Part shown: piece by piece, positions 54,425 through 62,739 of the stretch
Numbering within the stretch: the stretch's first letter is position 1
How the letters are laid out: every line of letters starts with the position of its first letter
From: Hyphomicrobium sp. ghe19
GTDB taxonomy: Bacteria > Pseudomonadota > Alphaproteobacteria > Rhizobiales > Hyphomicrobiaceae
NCBI RefSeq assembly: GCF_902712875.1
Contig: NZ_LR743509.1
Coordinates: 434,001-498,000 of the forward strand
DNA: 64,000 nucleotides
Direction: 5' to 3'
Translations under genes and position numbers: made by a program
The notes under the pieces: model-generated
What the model was told of the DNA's origin: nothing
Seen by the model: the letters and a program-made list of their open reading frames with translations, nothing else
Databases searched by the model: none

Positions 54425-55399
54425 GTGAGTGAAACCCAGACCCTTCTCATCGTCGCCGGGGCGCTCGCGCTGGAGGCGCTCTTTGGGTATCCGAATTGGC
54501 TTTATGAGCGCATCGGCCATCCCGTATCGTGGATCGGCTCGCTCATCTCCGCGCTCGATCAGCGGTTCAACCAGGAGAGCGAAAGCGCCGAGGCGCGCCG
54601 TTTGGCGGGCGTTCTGGCAATCAGCATCATCGTCGTGACTACCGGCGTGGTGGCCTGGGTCATCGAGCGTGCGTCCGCGTATAGCGCGATTGGTGACATT
54701 CTGATCGCGGTCCTGGCTTCGACGCTCATTGCGAGCCGAAGTCTTCACGACCATGTCGCCGCCGTCGCTCGCGCGCTCGCGAACGATGGCCTCAAAGGCG
54801 GCCGCCTTGCGGTGGGGCGTATCGTCGGCCGCAATCCTGAGACGCTCGACGAACACGGTGTCGCGCGCGCGGCGATCGAAAGTCTGGCCGAGAATGCGTC
54901 CGACGGCGTCGTCGCGCCGGTGTTCTGGTTCGCCTTTTTCGGACTGCCGGGTCTCGCCGTCTACAAGGCGATAAACACGGCGGACAGCATGATCGGTCAT
55001 CGGACGCCGCGGCACGAGGCGTTCGGGTGGGCGGCGGCCCGGCTTGATGATCTCGTCAATCTACCGGCGTCGCGTCTGACGGGATTGCTTTTCGCGGGTG
55101 CTGCTCTCTTCATGCCGAAGGCTTCACCTGCCGCAGCGCTCGAGGCGATGGCTCGGGACGCTTCCAAGCATCGATCACCCAACGCAGGCTGGGCAGAAAG
55201 TGCGATGGCGGGAGCGCTGGGTTTCAAGCTCAACGGCCCAAAGGTCTATGGCAACGTGCGCGTCGAGGACGCCTATATGGGCAATGGGCGTCGCGATCTC
55301 CGGCCAGACGACATCGACGCGGCGCTTCGCCTCGCAATGATCGCATGGGCGATCATGATTGCGATTTTGTTGGTCTTTGCCGCTATTTTGCTAGGCTGA
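54425..55399 (+). CDS. cobD: Adenosylcobinamide-phosphate synthase (CbiB/CobD)
   Basis: Joins aminopropanol phosphate to adenosylcobyric acid; polytopic inner-membrane protein, 324 aa. Landmarks: [25 protein letters not shown] opening ([18 protein letters not shown]), [34 protein letters not shown] and [12 protein letters not shown], all CbiB hallmarks. Start is GTG 54425. Its last 17 bases overlap the end of cobQ on the opposite strand. Confidence 0.93.
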   Translation: MSETQTLLIVAGALALEALFGYPNWLYERIGHPVSWIGSLISALDQRFNQESESAEARRLAGVLAISIIVVTTGVVAWVIERASAYSAIGDILIAVLASTLIASRSLHDHVAAVARALANDGLKGGRLAVGRIVGRNPETLDEHGVARAAIESLAENASDGVVAPVFWFAFFGLPGLAVYKAINTADSMIGHRTPRHEAFGWAAARLDDLVNLPASRLTGLLFAGAALFMPKASPAAALEAMARDASKHRSPNAGWAESAMAGALGFKLNGPKVYGNVRVEDAYMGNGRRDLRPDDIDAALRLAMIAWAIMIAILLVFAAILLG

Positions 55400-56855
55400 G
55401 AAGCTCATCGATCGCGACGTGGCGAGCGAGGTGCTCGGCGAAGCCATCGAGAATGCCGTCGATTTCCGTTTCGTAGCTGTTCCCCGATGTTTCAGCGCCG
55501 AAAGATGCGAGGATGGCGGCGCGGGCCGGGTCAGATGCAAAAATGCCGTGTACGTAGCATCCGGCGATGCGGCCATCCGGCGACGACGCACCGTCGCTCC
55601 GGCCGTCGGCGAATGTGACCATGGGGCGAGCGGTGTCCGGCCCGCCGGTCCGGCCGACGTGCATTTCGTAGCCCTGGAATGAAGCGCCGTTCGAATGAAG
55701 CGTTCCCTCGACGGCTGCGAGCGCTTTCTCCGTTCCAAATTCCGTCTCGATGTCGAGAAGTCCGAGGCCTTCTACGGTTCTGGGCAGGCCCTCGATGCCG
55801 TTCGGATCGGAAAGGCGTTTGCCCAGCATCTGGTAGCCGCCGCAAAGGCCGAGCACGTGGCCGCCGCGGCGAGCGTGCGCTTTGATATCGATGTCCCAGC
55901 CTTCGGCCCGCAGCGCGGCGAGATCATCGATCGTGGCTTTCGATCCCGGAAGGAGAATGACGTCAGCGTCTGCTGGAATAGGCTGGCCCGCTTCGATCAT
56001 ATCGACGGCAACGCCCGGCTCGCTCCGCAAGGGATCGAGGTCATCGAAATTCGAGATGCGCGGAAGTACGGGCACCGCGATGCGCAGCTTGACGGCGCCC
56101 TTCGGCTTCGATGCTTTTGCAAGATCACGCAGGGCGAGCGCGTCTTCGGCGGGAAGTTTCCGCGCATCGTCGAAATACGGAACGAGGCCGAGCGCGGCCC
56201 ATCCAGTCATCTTCGAGATTGCGGCCATGCCGTCGGCGAAGAGCGTCGGATCTCCGCGCATCTTGTTGACGATGAACCCCTTGATCATCGCCGCGTCTTC
56301 CGGCTCGAGGACGCGCTGCGTTCCGACGAGGCTGGCGATGACGCCGCCGCGATCGATGTCGCCGATCAGAATAACGGGGACGCCGGCTGCGCGTGCGAAA
56401 CCGAGGTTCGCGATGTCGTTCTTCCGGAGATTGATCTCGGACGCGCTGCCCGCGCCTTCGACGAGAACGAAATCGGCTTCCGCTTTCAGCCGGCCGAAGC
56501 TTTCCAGAACCGCCGGCAAAAGCTCAGGCTTCTTCGCCTGAAATTCACGCGCCCTCGCCGAGCCGATCATTTTACCTTGCACGACGATTTGTGCGCCCGT
56601 CTCGCTTTCGGGCTTCAGCAACACGGGGTTCATGTGCACCGACGGCGCGACGCGTGCCGCACGCGCTTGCAATGCCTGTGCGCGGCCGATCTCGCCGCCG
56701 TCGGCCGTCACGGCGGCGTTGTTCGACATATTCTGCGGCTTGAACGGCGCCACGCGGATGCCGCGGTTCGCGAGCAAGCGGCAAAGGCCCGCCACCATCA
56801 GGGATTTGCCGACGTCGGAGCCGGTGCCCGAAAACATCAGGGTTCGCGCCGGCAT
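55383..56855 (-). CDS. cobQ: Cobyric acid synthase
   Basis: Amidates adenosylcobyrinic a,c-diamide at four carboxylates using glutamine; 490 aa. N-terminal P-loop region [21 protein letters not shown]; middle [20 protein letters not shown]; the class I glutamine amidotransferase domain has the nucleophile in [13 protein letters not shown] and the His/Glu pair near [14 protein letters not shown] 56855 shares its A with the cobO stop (TAATG). Part of the cobP-cobO-cobQ arm. Confidence 0.96.
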   Translation of the reverse strand: MPARTLMFSGTGSDVGKSLMVAGLCRLLANRGIRVAPFKPQNMSNNAAVTADGGEIGRAQALQARAARVAPSVHMNPVLLKPESETGAQIVVQGKMIGSARAREFQAKKPELLPAVLESFGRLKAEADFVLVEGAGSASEINLRKNDIANLGFARAAGVPVILIGDIDRGGVIASLVGTQRVLEPEDAAMIKGFIVNKMRGDPTLFADGMAAISKMTGWAALGLVPYFDDARKLPAEDALALRDLAKASKPKGAVKLRIAVPVLPRISNFDDLDPLRSEPGVAVDMIEAGQPIPADADVILLPGSKATIDDLAALRAEGWDIDIKAHARRGGHVLGLCGGYQMLGKRLSDPNGIEGLPRTVEGLGLLDIETEFGTEKALAAVEGTLHSNGASFQGYEMHVGRTGGPDTARPMVTFADGRSDGASSPDGRIAGCYVHGIFASDPARAAILASFGAETSGNSYETEIDGILDGFAEHLARHVAIDELLSLAK

Positions 56856-57472
56856 TAGAACTCGATGCCTTCCTGCGCTTTGATGCCGGCTGCGAAGTGG
56901 TGCTTCACGGCGGCCATTTCGGTCACGCCGTCGGCGAGCGCGATCAATTCCGGCTTGGCATTACGGCCGGTGACGACGACGTGCAGATCGGCGCGGCGGT
57001 TGCGGAGCGCTTCGATGACGTCATCAAGCGGAAGGTAATCGTAACGAAGCGCGATGTTGAGTTCGTCGAGAATGAGGAGGCGAATGGATGGGTCAGCCAT
57101 CAGCTCTTTGGCTTTCTCCCACGCGCGCTCCGCCGCCTTGATGTCGCGCGCCTTGTCCTGGGTTTCCCAAGTGAAGCCTTCGCCCATCGTGTGCCAGGAG
57201 ACCTGATCGCCGAACATGCGCAGCGCGTCGCGTTCGCCGGTCATCCACGCGCCCTTGATGAATTGCACGACACCGACGCGCCAGCCGTGACCGAGCGCTC
57301 GCAGGGCAAGCCCAAACGCGGCGGTGGACTTGCCTTTTCCTGGGCCGGTGTGCACGAGGAGAACGCCCTTTTCGATCGACTTCGAGGCGACCTCGGCGTC
57401 CTGCACGGCTTTGCGCTTGGCCATCTTGGCCTTGTGGCGCTCGGCTTCGTCTATCGTTGGGTCGGTGGTCAC
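56855..57472 (-). CDS. cobO: Cob(I)yrinic acid a,c-diamide adenosyltransferase CobO
   Basis: ATP:corrinoid adenosyltransferase, 205 aa. P-loop [36 protein letters not shown], the [20 protein letters not shown] block, and the [22 protein letters not shown] ending are all typical. Located between cobP and cobQ, 3 bases downstream of cobP's stop. Confidence 0.96.
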   Translation of the reverse strand: MTTDPTIDEAERHKAKMAKRKAVQDAEVASKSIEKGVLLVHTGPGKGKSTAAFGLALRALGHGWRVGVVQFIKGAWMTGERDALRMFGDQVSWHTMGEGFTWETQDKARDIKAAERAWEKAKELMADPSIRLLILDELNIALRYDYLPLDDVIEALRNRRADLHVVVTGRNAKPELIALADGVTEMAAVKHHFAAGIKAQEGIEF

Positions 57473-57475
57473 GTT

Positions 57476-58000
57476 TCAGCCTTTCAAGGTCAGCGGCAAG
57501 CCGGCGGCGACAAAGACGACCCTGTCCGCCGCGGCCGCGATTTTCTGATTGAGGCGGCCGGCCTCGTCGCGAAACGCTCGCGCGAGCGCGTTATCCGGGA
57601 CGATGCCTAGGCCGACTTCATTCGAAACGATGACGCAGGGGGCGATCCGTTTCGAGAGCGCCGCGATCAGTTTATCGGTCGCGTCGGGGATCGAACGTTC
57701 CGCGTGCATTAAATTCGATATCCACAAGGTCAGGCAGTCGACGAGTGACGGCAGTTCGGACGTCCGGTTCGACAAGGTATCGGCGATGTCGAGAGGGGTT
57801 TCGTGTTGAACCCAGCCGCTGCTGCGACGCCTTTGGTGCAGTTTGATTCGCTCGTCCATCTCGCCGTCGAAGGCCTCAGCAGTGGCGATGTAGGCCCAGG
57901 GCCCCGGCTGGCTCGTCAAAAGCTGCTCGGCATAAAGGCTTTTGCCGGAGCGTGCGCCTCCGAGAACCAATGTCAGCTGCGGCAGGGTTGGCGTTGGCAT
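57476..58000 (-). CDS. cobP: Adenosylcobinamide kinase/guanylyltransferase CobP (CobU)
   Basis: Phosphorylates and then guanylylates adenosylcobinamide; 174 aa from ATG 58000 (a GTG at 58060 would add 20 residues ahead of the conserved start). P-loop LVLGGARSGKSLYAEQL, EMDERIKLHQRRRSSGW, VDCLTLWISNLM and SNEVGLGIVPDN are the family motifs. First gene of the minus-strand cob arm; its start is only 72 bases from the riboswitch on the other strand. Confidence 0.95.
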   Translation of the reverse strand: MPTPTLPQLTLVLGGARSGKSLYAEQLLTSQPGPWAYIATAEAFDGEMDERIKLHQRRRSSGWVQHETPLDIADTLSNRTSELPSLVDCLTLWISNLMHAERSIPDATDKLIAALSKRIAPCVIVSNEVGLGIVPDNALARAFRDEAGRLNQKIAAAADRVVFVAAGLPLTLKG

Positions 58001-58038
58001 GAGCGACTTTCGGGCGGTCCAGGACACGCTGATGGCGA

Positions 58039-58067
58039 TTGACGAGGGATAGTCGCTCACTTATCGA
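58039..58067 (+). promoter_or_regulatory. Probable promoter of the riboswitch-cobWNG transcript
   Basis: TTGACG (58039-58044), a 17-base spacer and TATCGA (58062-58067). The implied start near 58074 coincides with the 5' edge of the cobalamin riboswitch. It overlaps the upstream region of the divergent cobP gene. Confidence 0.5.
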
Positions 58068-58071
58068 TGGG

Positions 58072-58228
58072 GACGACGGTCCCTCGCAAGAGGGTTCAAT
58101 GGGAATGCGGTATTTACTCCGCAGCTGCCCCCGCAACTGTGAGCGGTGAGCGCTGGCGATATGACCACTGGGTTATGCCCGGGAAGGTCGCCAGACGCTG
58201 AGACCCGCGAGCCAGGAGACCTGCCGTC
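58072..58228 (+). promoter_or_regulatory. Cobalamin (B12) riboswitch
   Basis: All core segments are visible in order: GACGACGGT (58072-58080, half of P1), the hairpin CCCTCGCAAGAGGG, GGGAATGCGGT (58101-58111), CTCCGCAGCTGCCCCCGC then AACTGTGAGCGG, CCACTGGG and CCCGGGAAGG of P5, and the B12 box AGCCAGGAGACC followed by TGCCGTC (58210-58228), closing P1. It lies 44 bases before the 49-codon frame and 190 before cobW, so it should reduce expression of cobW-cobN-cobG when adenosylcobalamin is plentiful. Confidence 0.95.
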
Positions 58229-58245
58229 ACAGAAGAATCGAACCG

Positions 58246-58260
58246 TCGCCGGTGGGGCGA
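58246..58260 (+). promoter_or_regulatory. Small hairpin next to the ribosome binding site of the leader frame
   Basis: TCGCC (58246-58250) and GGCGA (58256-58260) pair around GGTGG; GAAAGG, the likely Shine-Dalgarno of the 49-codon frame, begins at 58261. It is a candidate expression platform for a riboswitch acting on translation; no terminator with T tract was found. Confidence 0.45.
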
Positions 58261-58271
58261 GAAAGGTTAAC

Positions 58272-58421
58272 ATGACTTTCAGAATGCTCTGCGCACGCCA
58301 TTGCGCGCCATCCCATCATGCGTGGATGTTCAAACGTGCGGCTCCGACCGGAGCTGCCGCGATGGGGTCCTGTGACCGTGGGTCTCAAAATATCAACTCG
58401 GACTCGGAGTTTTGCCAATGA
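58272..58421 (+). CDS. 49-codon leader frame between B12 riboswitch and cobW
   Basis: 49 aa, no family recognised. Starts at ATG 58272 with GAAAGG five bases upstream. The stop TGA overlaps the cobW ATG (ATGA, 58418-58421). The product has four cysteines (7, 11, 34, 48) and a cluster of histidines (10, 15, 16), with MLCARHCAPSHHAWMF near the N-terminus, a pattern that could bind a metal. Translation would couple to cobW, making it a plausible target of the riboswitch. It may equally be a non-functional frame. Confidence 0.45.
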   Translation: MTFRMLCARHCAPSHHAWMFKRAAPTGAAAMGSCDRGSQNINSDSEFCQ

Positions 58422-59455
58422 GCGCGCGCAAGGTGCCAGTCACCATCGTTACCGGCTTTCTCGGCGCGGGCAAAACGACGCTCGTCAGACATGCGATCGA
58501 GAACGCCGAAGGCCGCCGGCTGGCCTTGATCGTCAACGAATTCGGTGATGTCGGCGTCGACGGGGCGATCCTTCGTTCTTGCGGTGTCGAGAATTGCCCG
58601 GAGGAAAACATCGTCGAGCTGACGAATGGCTGCCTCTGCTGCACGGTGGCAGACGATTTCGTGCCGACGCTCGAGGCTTTGCTGTCGCGAAATCCGCCGC
58701 CCGAGCACATCATCGTCGAGACGTCGGGTCTGGCTTTGCCCAAGCCGTTGGTGAAAGCCTTCGAATGGCCGGACATCCGCAATCGCGTCACGGTCGACGG
58801 TGTCGTCACCGTCGTCGATGGGCCTGCGGTGAATGCGGGACGGTTTGCCGACGATCCCGTGAAGGTCGCGGCGCAACGCGCGGCCGATCCTTCCGTAGAT
58901 CATGAAAATCCGCTGGAAGAAGTCTACGAAGATCAGCTTCTCTGCGCAGATCTCGTCGTTCTGAACAAAACCGATCTGATGTCAGAGGTCGAGATCGAGC
59001 AGATTACCGACGCCATCAGGAGCGGCGTGCCGCGCAGCATCAAGATCGTGGCGACGCGTGAGGGTCGCGTTCCCGCTAGTGTATTGCTTGGGCTTTCGGC
59101 GGCGGCGGAGAACGATCTCGCGGCCCGTCCTTCGCATCACGATAACGAGCCGGATCACGACCACGACGATTTCGAGACATTCATTGTCGAGGTGCCGGCG
59201 CTTGCGTCCCCCGCCGATCTCGCGTCACGAGCCAAGGCGATCGCCAATGCGCATGACGTGCTGCGCATAAAGGGCTTTGCGGCAATCGATGGAAAGCCGA
59301 TGCGGCTGTTATTGCAAGGCGTCGGCGAACGCGTCGACACGCGGTATGAGCGTGCGTGGCGGGACGGCGAGCCGCGGCTCGGCAAGCTCGTTGTCATCGG
59401 TCAGAAAGGTCTCGACCGCGAGAGTATCACCAGGACCCTGACAGGCGCCGCCTAA
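58418..59455 (+). CDS. cobW: Cobalamin biosynthesis GTPase CobW
   Basis: G3E-family P-loop GTPase thought to be a cobalt chaperone for CobNST; 345 aa. Walker A TGFLGAGKTTLVRH, Walker B-like ALIVNEFGDVGVD, the metal-binding CXCC motif in NGCLCCTVADDF, NKTDL, and a His-rich stretch HHDNEPDHDHDD near residue 242. C-terminal CobW_C domain ends with GERVDTRYERAW. ATG 58418 is chosen over an in-frame TTG at 58412. Stop overlaps the cobN start (TAATG). Confidence 0.95.
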   Translation: MSARKVPVTIVTGFLGAGKTTLVRHAIENAEGRRLALIVNEFGDVGVDGAILRSCGVENCPEENIVELTNGCLCCTVADDFVPTLEALLSRNPPPEHIIVETSGLALPKPLVKAFEWPDIRNRVTVDGVVTVVDGPAVNAGRFADDPVKVAAQRAADPSVDHENPLEEVYEDQLLCADLVVLNKTDLMSEVEIEQITDAIRSGVPRSIKIVATREGRVPASVLLGLSAAAENDLAARPSHHDNEPDHDHDDFETFIVEVPALASPADLASRAKAIANAHDVLRIKGFAAIDGKPMRLLLQGVGERVDTRYERAWRDGEPRLGKLVVIGQKGLDRESITRTLTGAA

Positions 59456-62400
59456 TGCATATCGTCGTTCGCGAGAGCCGAGATCTCGATGAGGCCGCCG
59501 TGCCTCAGGATCTCGGACTTGCGCCCGCCGATATCGTCTTTCTTTCGTTTTCGGATTCCGATTTGGCAATGGCGGCCGCGGCATTTCGTTCAGTTGCCGA
59601 AGACGAACGGCCAAGCCTTCGCATCGCGAACCTCAGTGCGCTGTGCCATCCGATGTCCGTCGATATTTTTGCGGACACGACTCTCAGGGGGACGAAGGCG
59701 ATACTCGTTCGCTTGCTCGGGGGGCTCGATTATTGGCGTTATGGCGGCGAGCAAATCGGCAAGCGTTGCCGGGAGCTTGGAATTGCGTTGGCCATCGTGC
59801 CGGGCGACGGGCGGCCGGATATTCGACTCGGTGCGTTGTCGACAATCGAGACGGAGGATCTGACGAGACTGCAATCGCTTCTCGATGCCGGGGGTGTCGA
59901 AAATACGCGCGCGGCGCTCAATGGCTTGCTCACGCGGGCGAAGGGCGGCGAAGCATGCATTCCAGAAGCGTCGATTATTCCAGGCTTCGGCATCTATCGC
60001 GAAAGTACAGCGCCTCAAGGCGAATTCGCGTCGGATGGCCTGGGGACGGCGGCCGTCATTTTCTATCGCTCGCATTTGCTTGCCGGCGATGTTGCGCCGA
60101 TCGATGGGCTCATCGATGCGCTGGATCAACGTGGACTCGCGACGACCGCCTTGTACGTGCCGAGTCTTAAACCTCCAGAGGCGGCGGTGTGGCTCGAGAA
60201 AGAACTCGGCCAGCTTAAGCCGAACGTGATCGTCAACGCGACGGCGTTTGCCGCGCGTGACGGTGCCGATGGGTCGCCGCTCGACCGATCCAATTGTCCG
60301 GTTCTGCAGGTGGCGCTCGCGAATGCGTCGAGTGCCGCATGGGAAAAATCGCAGCGCGGTCTCGGTGCGTCGGATCTCGCAATGCACGTCGTTCTGCCCG
60401 AACTCGACGGCCGGCTTTTTGCGGGAGTCGTTTCGTTCAAGGAGGAGGACGATCTCGGGAGCGACCTCGGAATTTCGTTGCTTCGGCATGCTCCCTACAA
60501 CGCCGGTATAGGACACGTCGCAGATCTAGCAGCCGCTTGGGCGACATTGAGAATGTCGCCGCGCGGCAATCGCCGTGTCGCGCTGCTGCTCTCGACCTAT
60601 CCGGGGCGGCCGGATCAGATCGCCCATGCTGTCGGGCTCGACGGGCTCGAAAGCGCTTGCAAAATTGCGACGCGATTGAGTGATGAAGGTTATTCGATTT
60701 CTTCTGCGCCGGATGGGTCGAAAGACCTTGCCCGGCTGCTCGGCTCCGAAGCGCCGCCGGTGCGGTGGTCTCTCGAAGGTTATCGCGCGGCCTTCGGTCA
60801 GCTTTCCGAGGCGTTTCGTGACAGCGTCACGGCCGCGTGGGGTGAGCCTGAAGAAGACGACTTTGCAGTCGGCGGCGCTTTTTCATTTCGCGTTGCGCAG
60901 TTCGGCAATTTCCTCATCGGATTGCAGCCGGAGCGCGGCCAAGTTCAAGACCGGAAGGCGCAGTATCACGATCCGTCGACGCCGCCGCGGCATAGCTATG
61001 TCGCATTTTATCTGTGGTTGCGGCATGTCGCGAAACTTGACGCGCTGATCCATCTCGGTGCGCACGGTACGCTCGAATGGCTGCCGGGAAAAGCGATCGC
61101 CGGAAGCGAAGCATGCGGGCCGCGCGCTTTGCTCGGACCGGTGCCGATGATTTATCCGTTCATCGTCAACGATCCGGGAGAAGCGGCGCAGGCAAAGCGC
61201 CGGCTTGCCGCCGTGACGCTCGGACATCGGCCGCCGCCGATGATCGAAGCCGGTTTGTCGGGTCCATTGAACGACGTCGAGCGGCTCGTCGACGAATTTT
61301 CATCGGCCGATGGCCTCGATCCGCGGCGGCGCAAAGTGTTGTCCGGAGAGATTGTCGACGCTGCTTTTCGCGCGGGGATCGCGGAGCGCTGCGGGCTCGA
61401 AGCCGGTATGTCGCCCAACGACGCTTTGATGCGCATCGATGCGTTTCTCTGCGATGTGAAAGAGCTTGCGATTCGCGACGGCTTACACGTTCTCGACGAC
61501 GCGGAGCTTAATGCAATTGTCCACGCGCTCGACGGAAAATTCATCGAGCCGGGTCCGGCCGGAGCGCCGAGCCGTGGTCGCTCCGACGTGCTGCCGACGG
61601 GCCGCAATCTCTATAGCGTCGATCCACGCAGCGTTCCGACGCCAACGGCGTGGGCGAACGGAAAGCGCGCCGCAAAGGCAATTCTCGACCGGTATGTGGG
61701 TGATCACGGTGATTGGCCGCGTGCCATCGTGCTCGACCTTTGGGGTAGTGCGACGCTACGCACAGGCGGCGAAGAGCTTGCGACGGCGCTGGCGCTTCTC
61801 GGCGTCCGTCCGGTGTGGGACCTTCGCTCGTATCGGATCACAGGTATCGAGACGGAGGCGTTGGCGGAACTCGGCCGGCCGCGCGTCGACGTTACGCTGC
61901 GCATTTCCGGGCTTTTTCGCGATATTTTTGGGGCGCAGCTTGTTCTCTTCGACAGCGCTGTAGCGCTCGTTGCGGGACTGACTGAAGACCGGGCTGACAA
62001 TCCGTTGCGCGTGGCGCATCGCGAGGGCGTCAGGCTCGATCGCATTTTTGGTCCGGCAGACGGCAGTTACGGCGCTGGCGTGATGCAGCACATCGATCGC
62101 GGCGATTGGACGAAGCGAGAGGAACTCGGGGACGCGTACCTGAAGAATTCGGCGCAAAGCTATCGCAATGAAAGTTCCGGCACGGATGCAGCCGGAGAGT
62201 TCAAAGATCGTGTTGCGGCGGCGGATGCGTTCGTCCACGTTCAGGACCACAGCGAGATCGATCTGCTGACAGGCGGCGATTTCGCGGCACACGAAGGCGG
62301 CTTCGCTGCCGCTGCTGCTGCCGTCGGCAACAGCGGCGTCGCGCTCTATCATGGCGATACGGCAGACCCCGAGAAGCCGCGCGTGCGGACGCTTCAAGAA

Positions 62401-62739
62401 GAGTGCGCACGCGTCATTCATGGCCGCGCCGCCAATACGCGATGGATCGAAGGGCAGATGCGCCACGGCTTCCGGGGCGCCGCGGAGATGGCGCAGAGCG
62501 TCGATGCCGCGTTTGCTTTTGCAGCGACAGCGGCGTCGGTCGATAACGGGGGGTTCGAGCGGCTCTACAATGCTTACCTCGGCGACCCGGCCGTGGCGGC
62601 CTTCATCGAACGGGAAAATCCCGCAGCGATGGAAGCAATGCGCCGGCGTTTTGCGGAAGCCATCTCTCGCGGACTCTGGCAGCCGCGCCGCAACGATTTG
62701 AATGCTGGTCCGCACAAGCCACGTGAGGCTGCTGAATGA
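59455..62739 (+). CDS. cobN: Cobaltochelatase subunit CobN
   Basis: Large, porphyrin-binding subunit of the aerobic ATP-dependent cobaltochelatase that inserts Co2+ into hydrogenobyrinic a,c-diamide; 1094 aa, at the shorter end for CobN (about 1100-1280 is usual). MgChelH/CobN landmarks: FLSFSDSDL at the start, YRSHLLAGDVAPIDGLIDAL, IHLGAHGTLEWLPGKA, and the late RIFGPADGSYGAG and SGGDF-like LLTGGDFAAHEGGF block. ATG 59455 shares its A with the cobW stop. Needs CobS and CobT, which are not in this window. Confidence 0.95.
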   Translation: MHIVVRESRDLDEAAVPQDLGLAPADIVFLSFSDSDLAMAAAAFRSVAEDERPSLRIANLSALCHPMSVDIFADTTLRGTKAILVRLLGGLDYWRYGGEQIGKRCRELGIALAIVPGDGRPDIRLGALSTIETEDLTRLQSLLDAGGVENTRAALNGLLTRAKGGEACIPEASIIPGFGIYRESTAPQGEFASDGLGTAAVIFYRSHLLAGDVAPIDGLIDALDQRGLATTALYVPSLKPPEAAVWLEKELGQLKPNVIVNATAFAARDGADGSPLDRSNCPVLQVALANASSAAWEKSQRGLGASDLAMHVVLPELDGRLFAGVVSFKEEDDLGSDLGISLLRHAPYNAGIGHVADLAAAWATLRMSPRGNRRVALLLSTYPGRPDQIAHAVGLDGLESACKIATRLSDEGYSISSAPDGSKDLARLLGSEAPPVRWSLEGYRAAFGQLSEAFRDSVTAAWGEPEEDDFAVGGAFSFRVAQFGNFLIGLQPERGQVQDRKAQYHDPSTPPRHSYVAFYLWLRHVAKLDALIHLGAHGTLEWLPGKAIAGSEACGPRALLGPVPMIYPFIVNDPGEAAQAKRRLAAVTLGHRPPPMIEAGLSGPLNDVERLVDEFSSADGLDPRRRKVLSGEIVDAAFRAGIAERCGLEAGMSPNDALMRIDAFLCDVKELAIRDGLHVLDDAELNAIVHALDGKFIEPGPAGAPSRGRSDVLPTGRNLYSVDPRSVPTPTAWANGKRAAKAILDRYVGDHGDWPRAIVLDLWGSATLRTGGEELATALALLGVRPVWDLRSYRITGIETEALAELGRPRVDVTLRISGLFRDIFGAQLVLFDSAVALVAGLTEDRADNPLRVAHREGVRLDRIFGPADGSYGAGVMQHIDRGDWTKREELGDAYLKNSAQSYRNESSGTDAAGEFKDRVAAADAFVHVQDHSEIDLLTGGDFAAHEGGFAAAAAAVGNSGVALYHGDTADPEKPRVRTLQEECARVIHGRAANTRWIEGQMRHGFRGAAEMAQSVDAAFAFAATAASVDNGGFERLYNAYLGDPAVAAFIERENPAAMEAMRRRFAEAISRGLWQPRRNDLNAGPHKPREAAE

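Noticed and set aside
55695..56858. 387-codon frame opposite cobQ
   Set aside because: Antisense to a convincing cobQ; no domain.
58246..58410. Intrinsic terminator after the B12 riboswitch
   Set aside because: The small hairpin found has no T run; translational control seems more likely.
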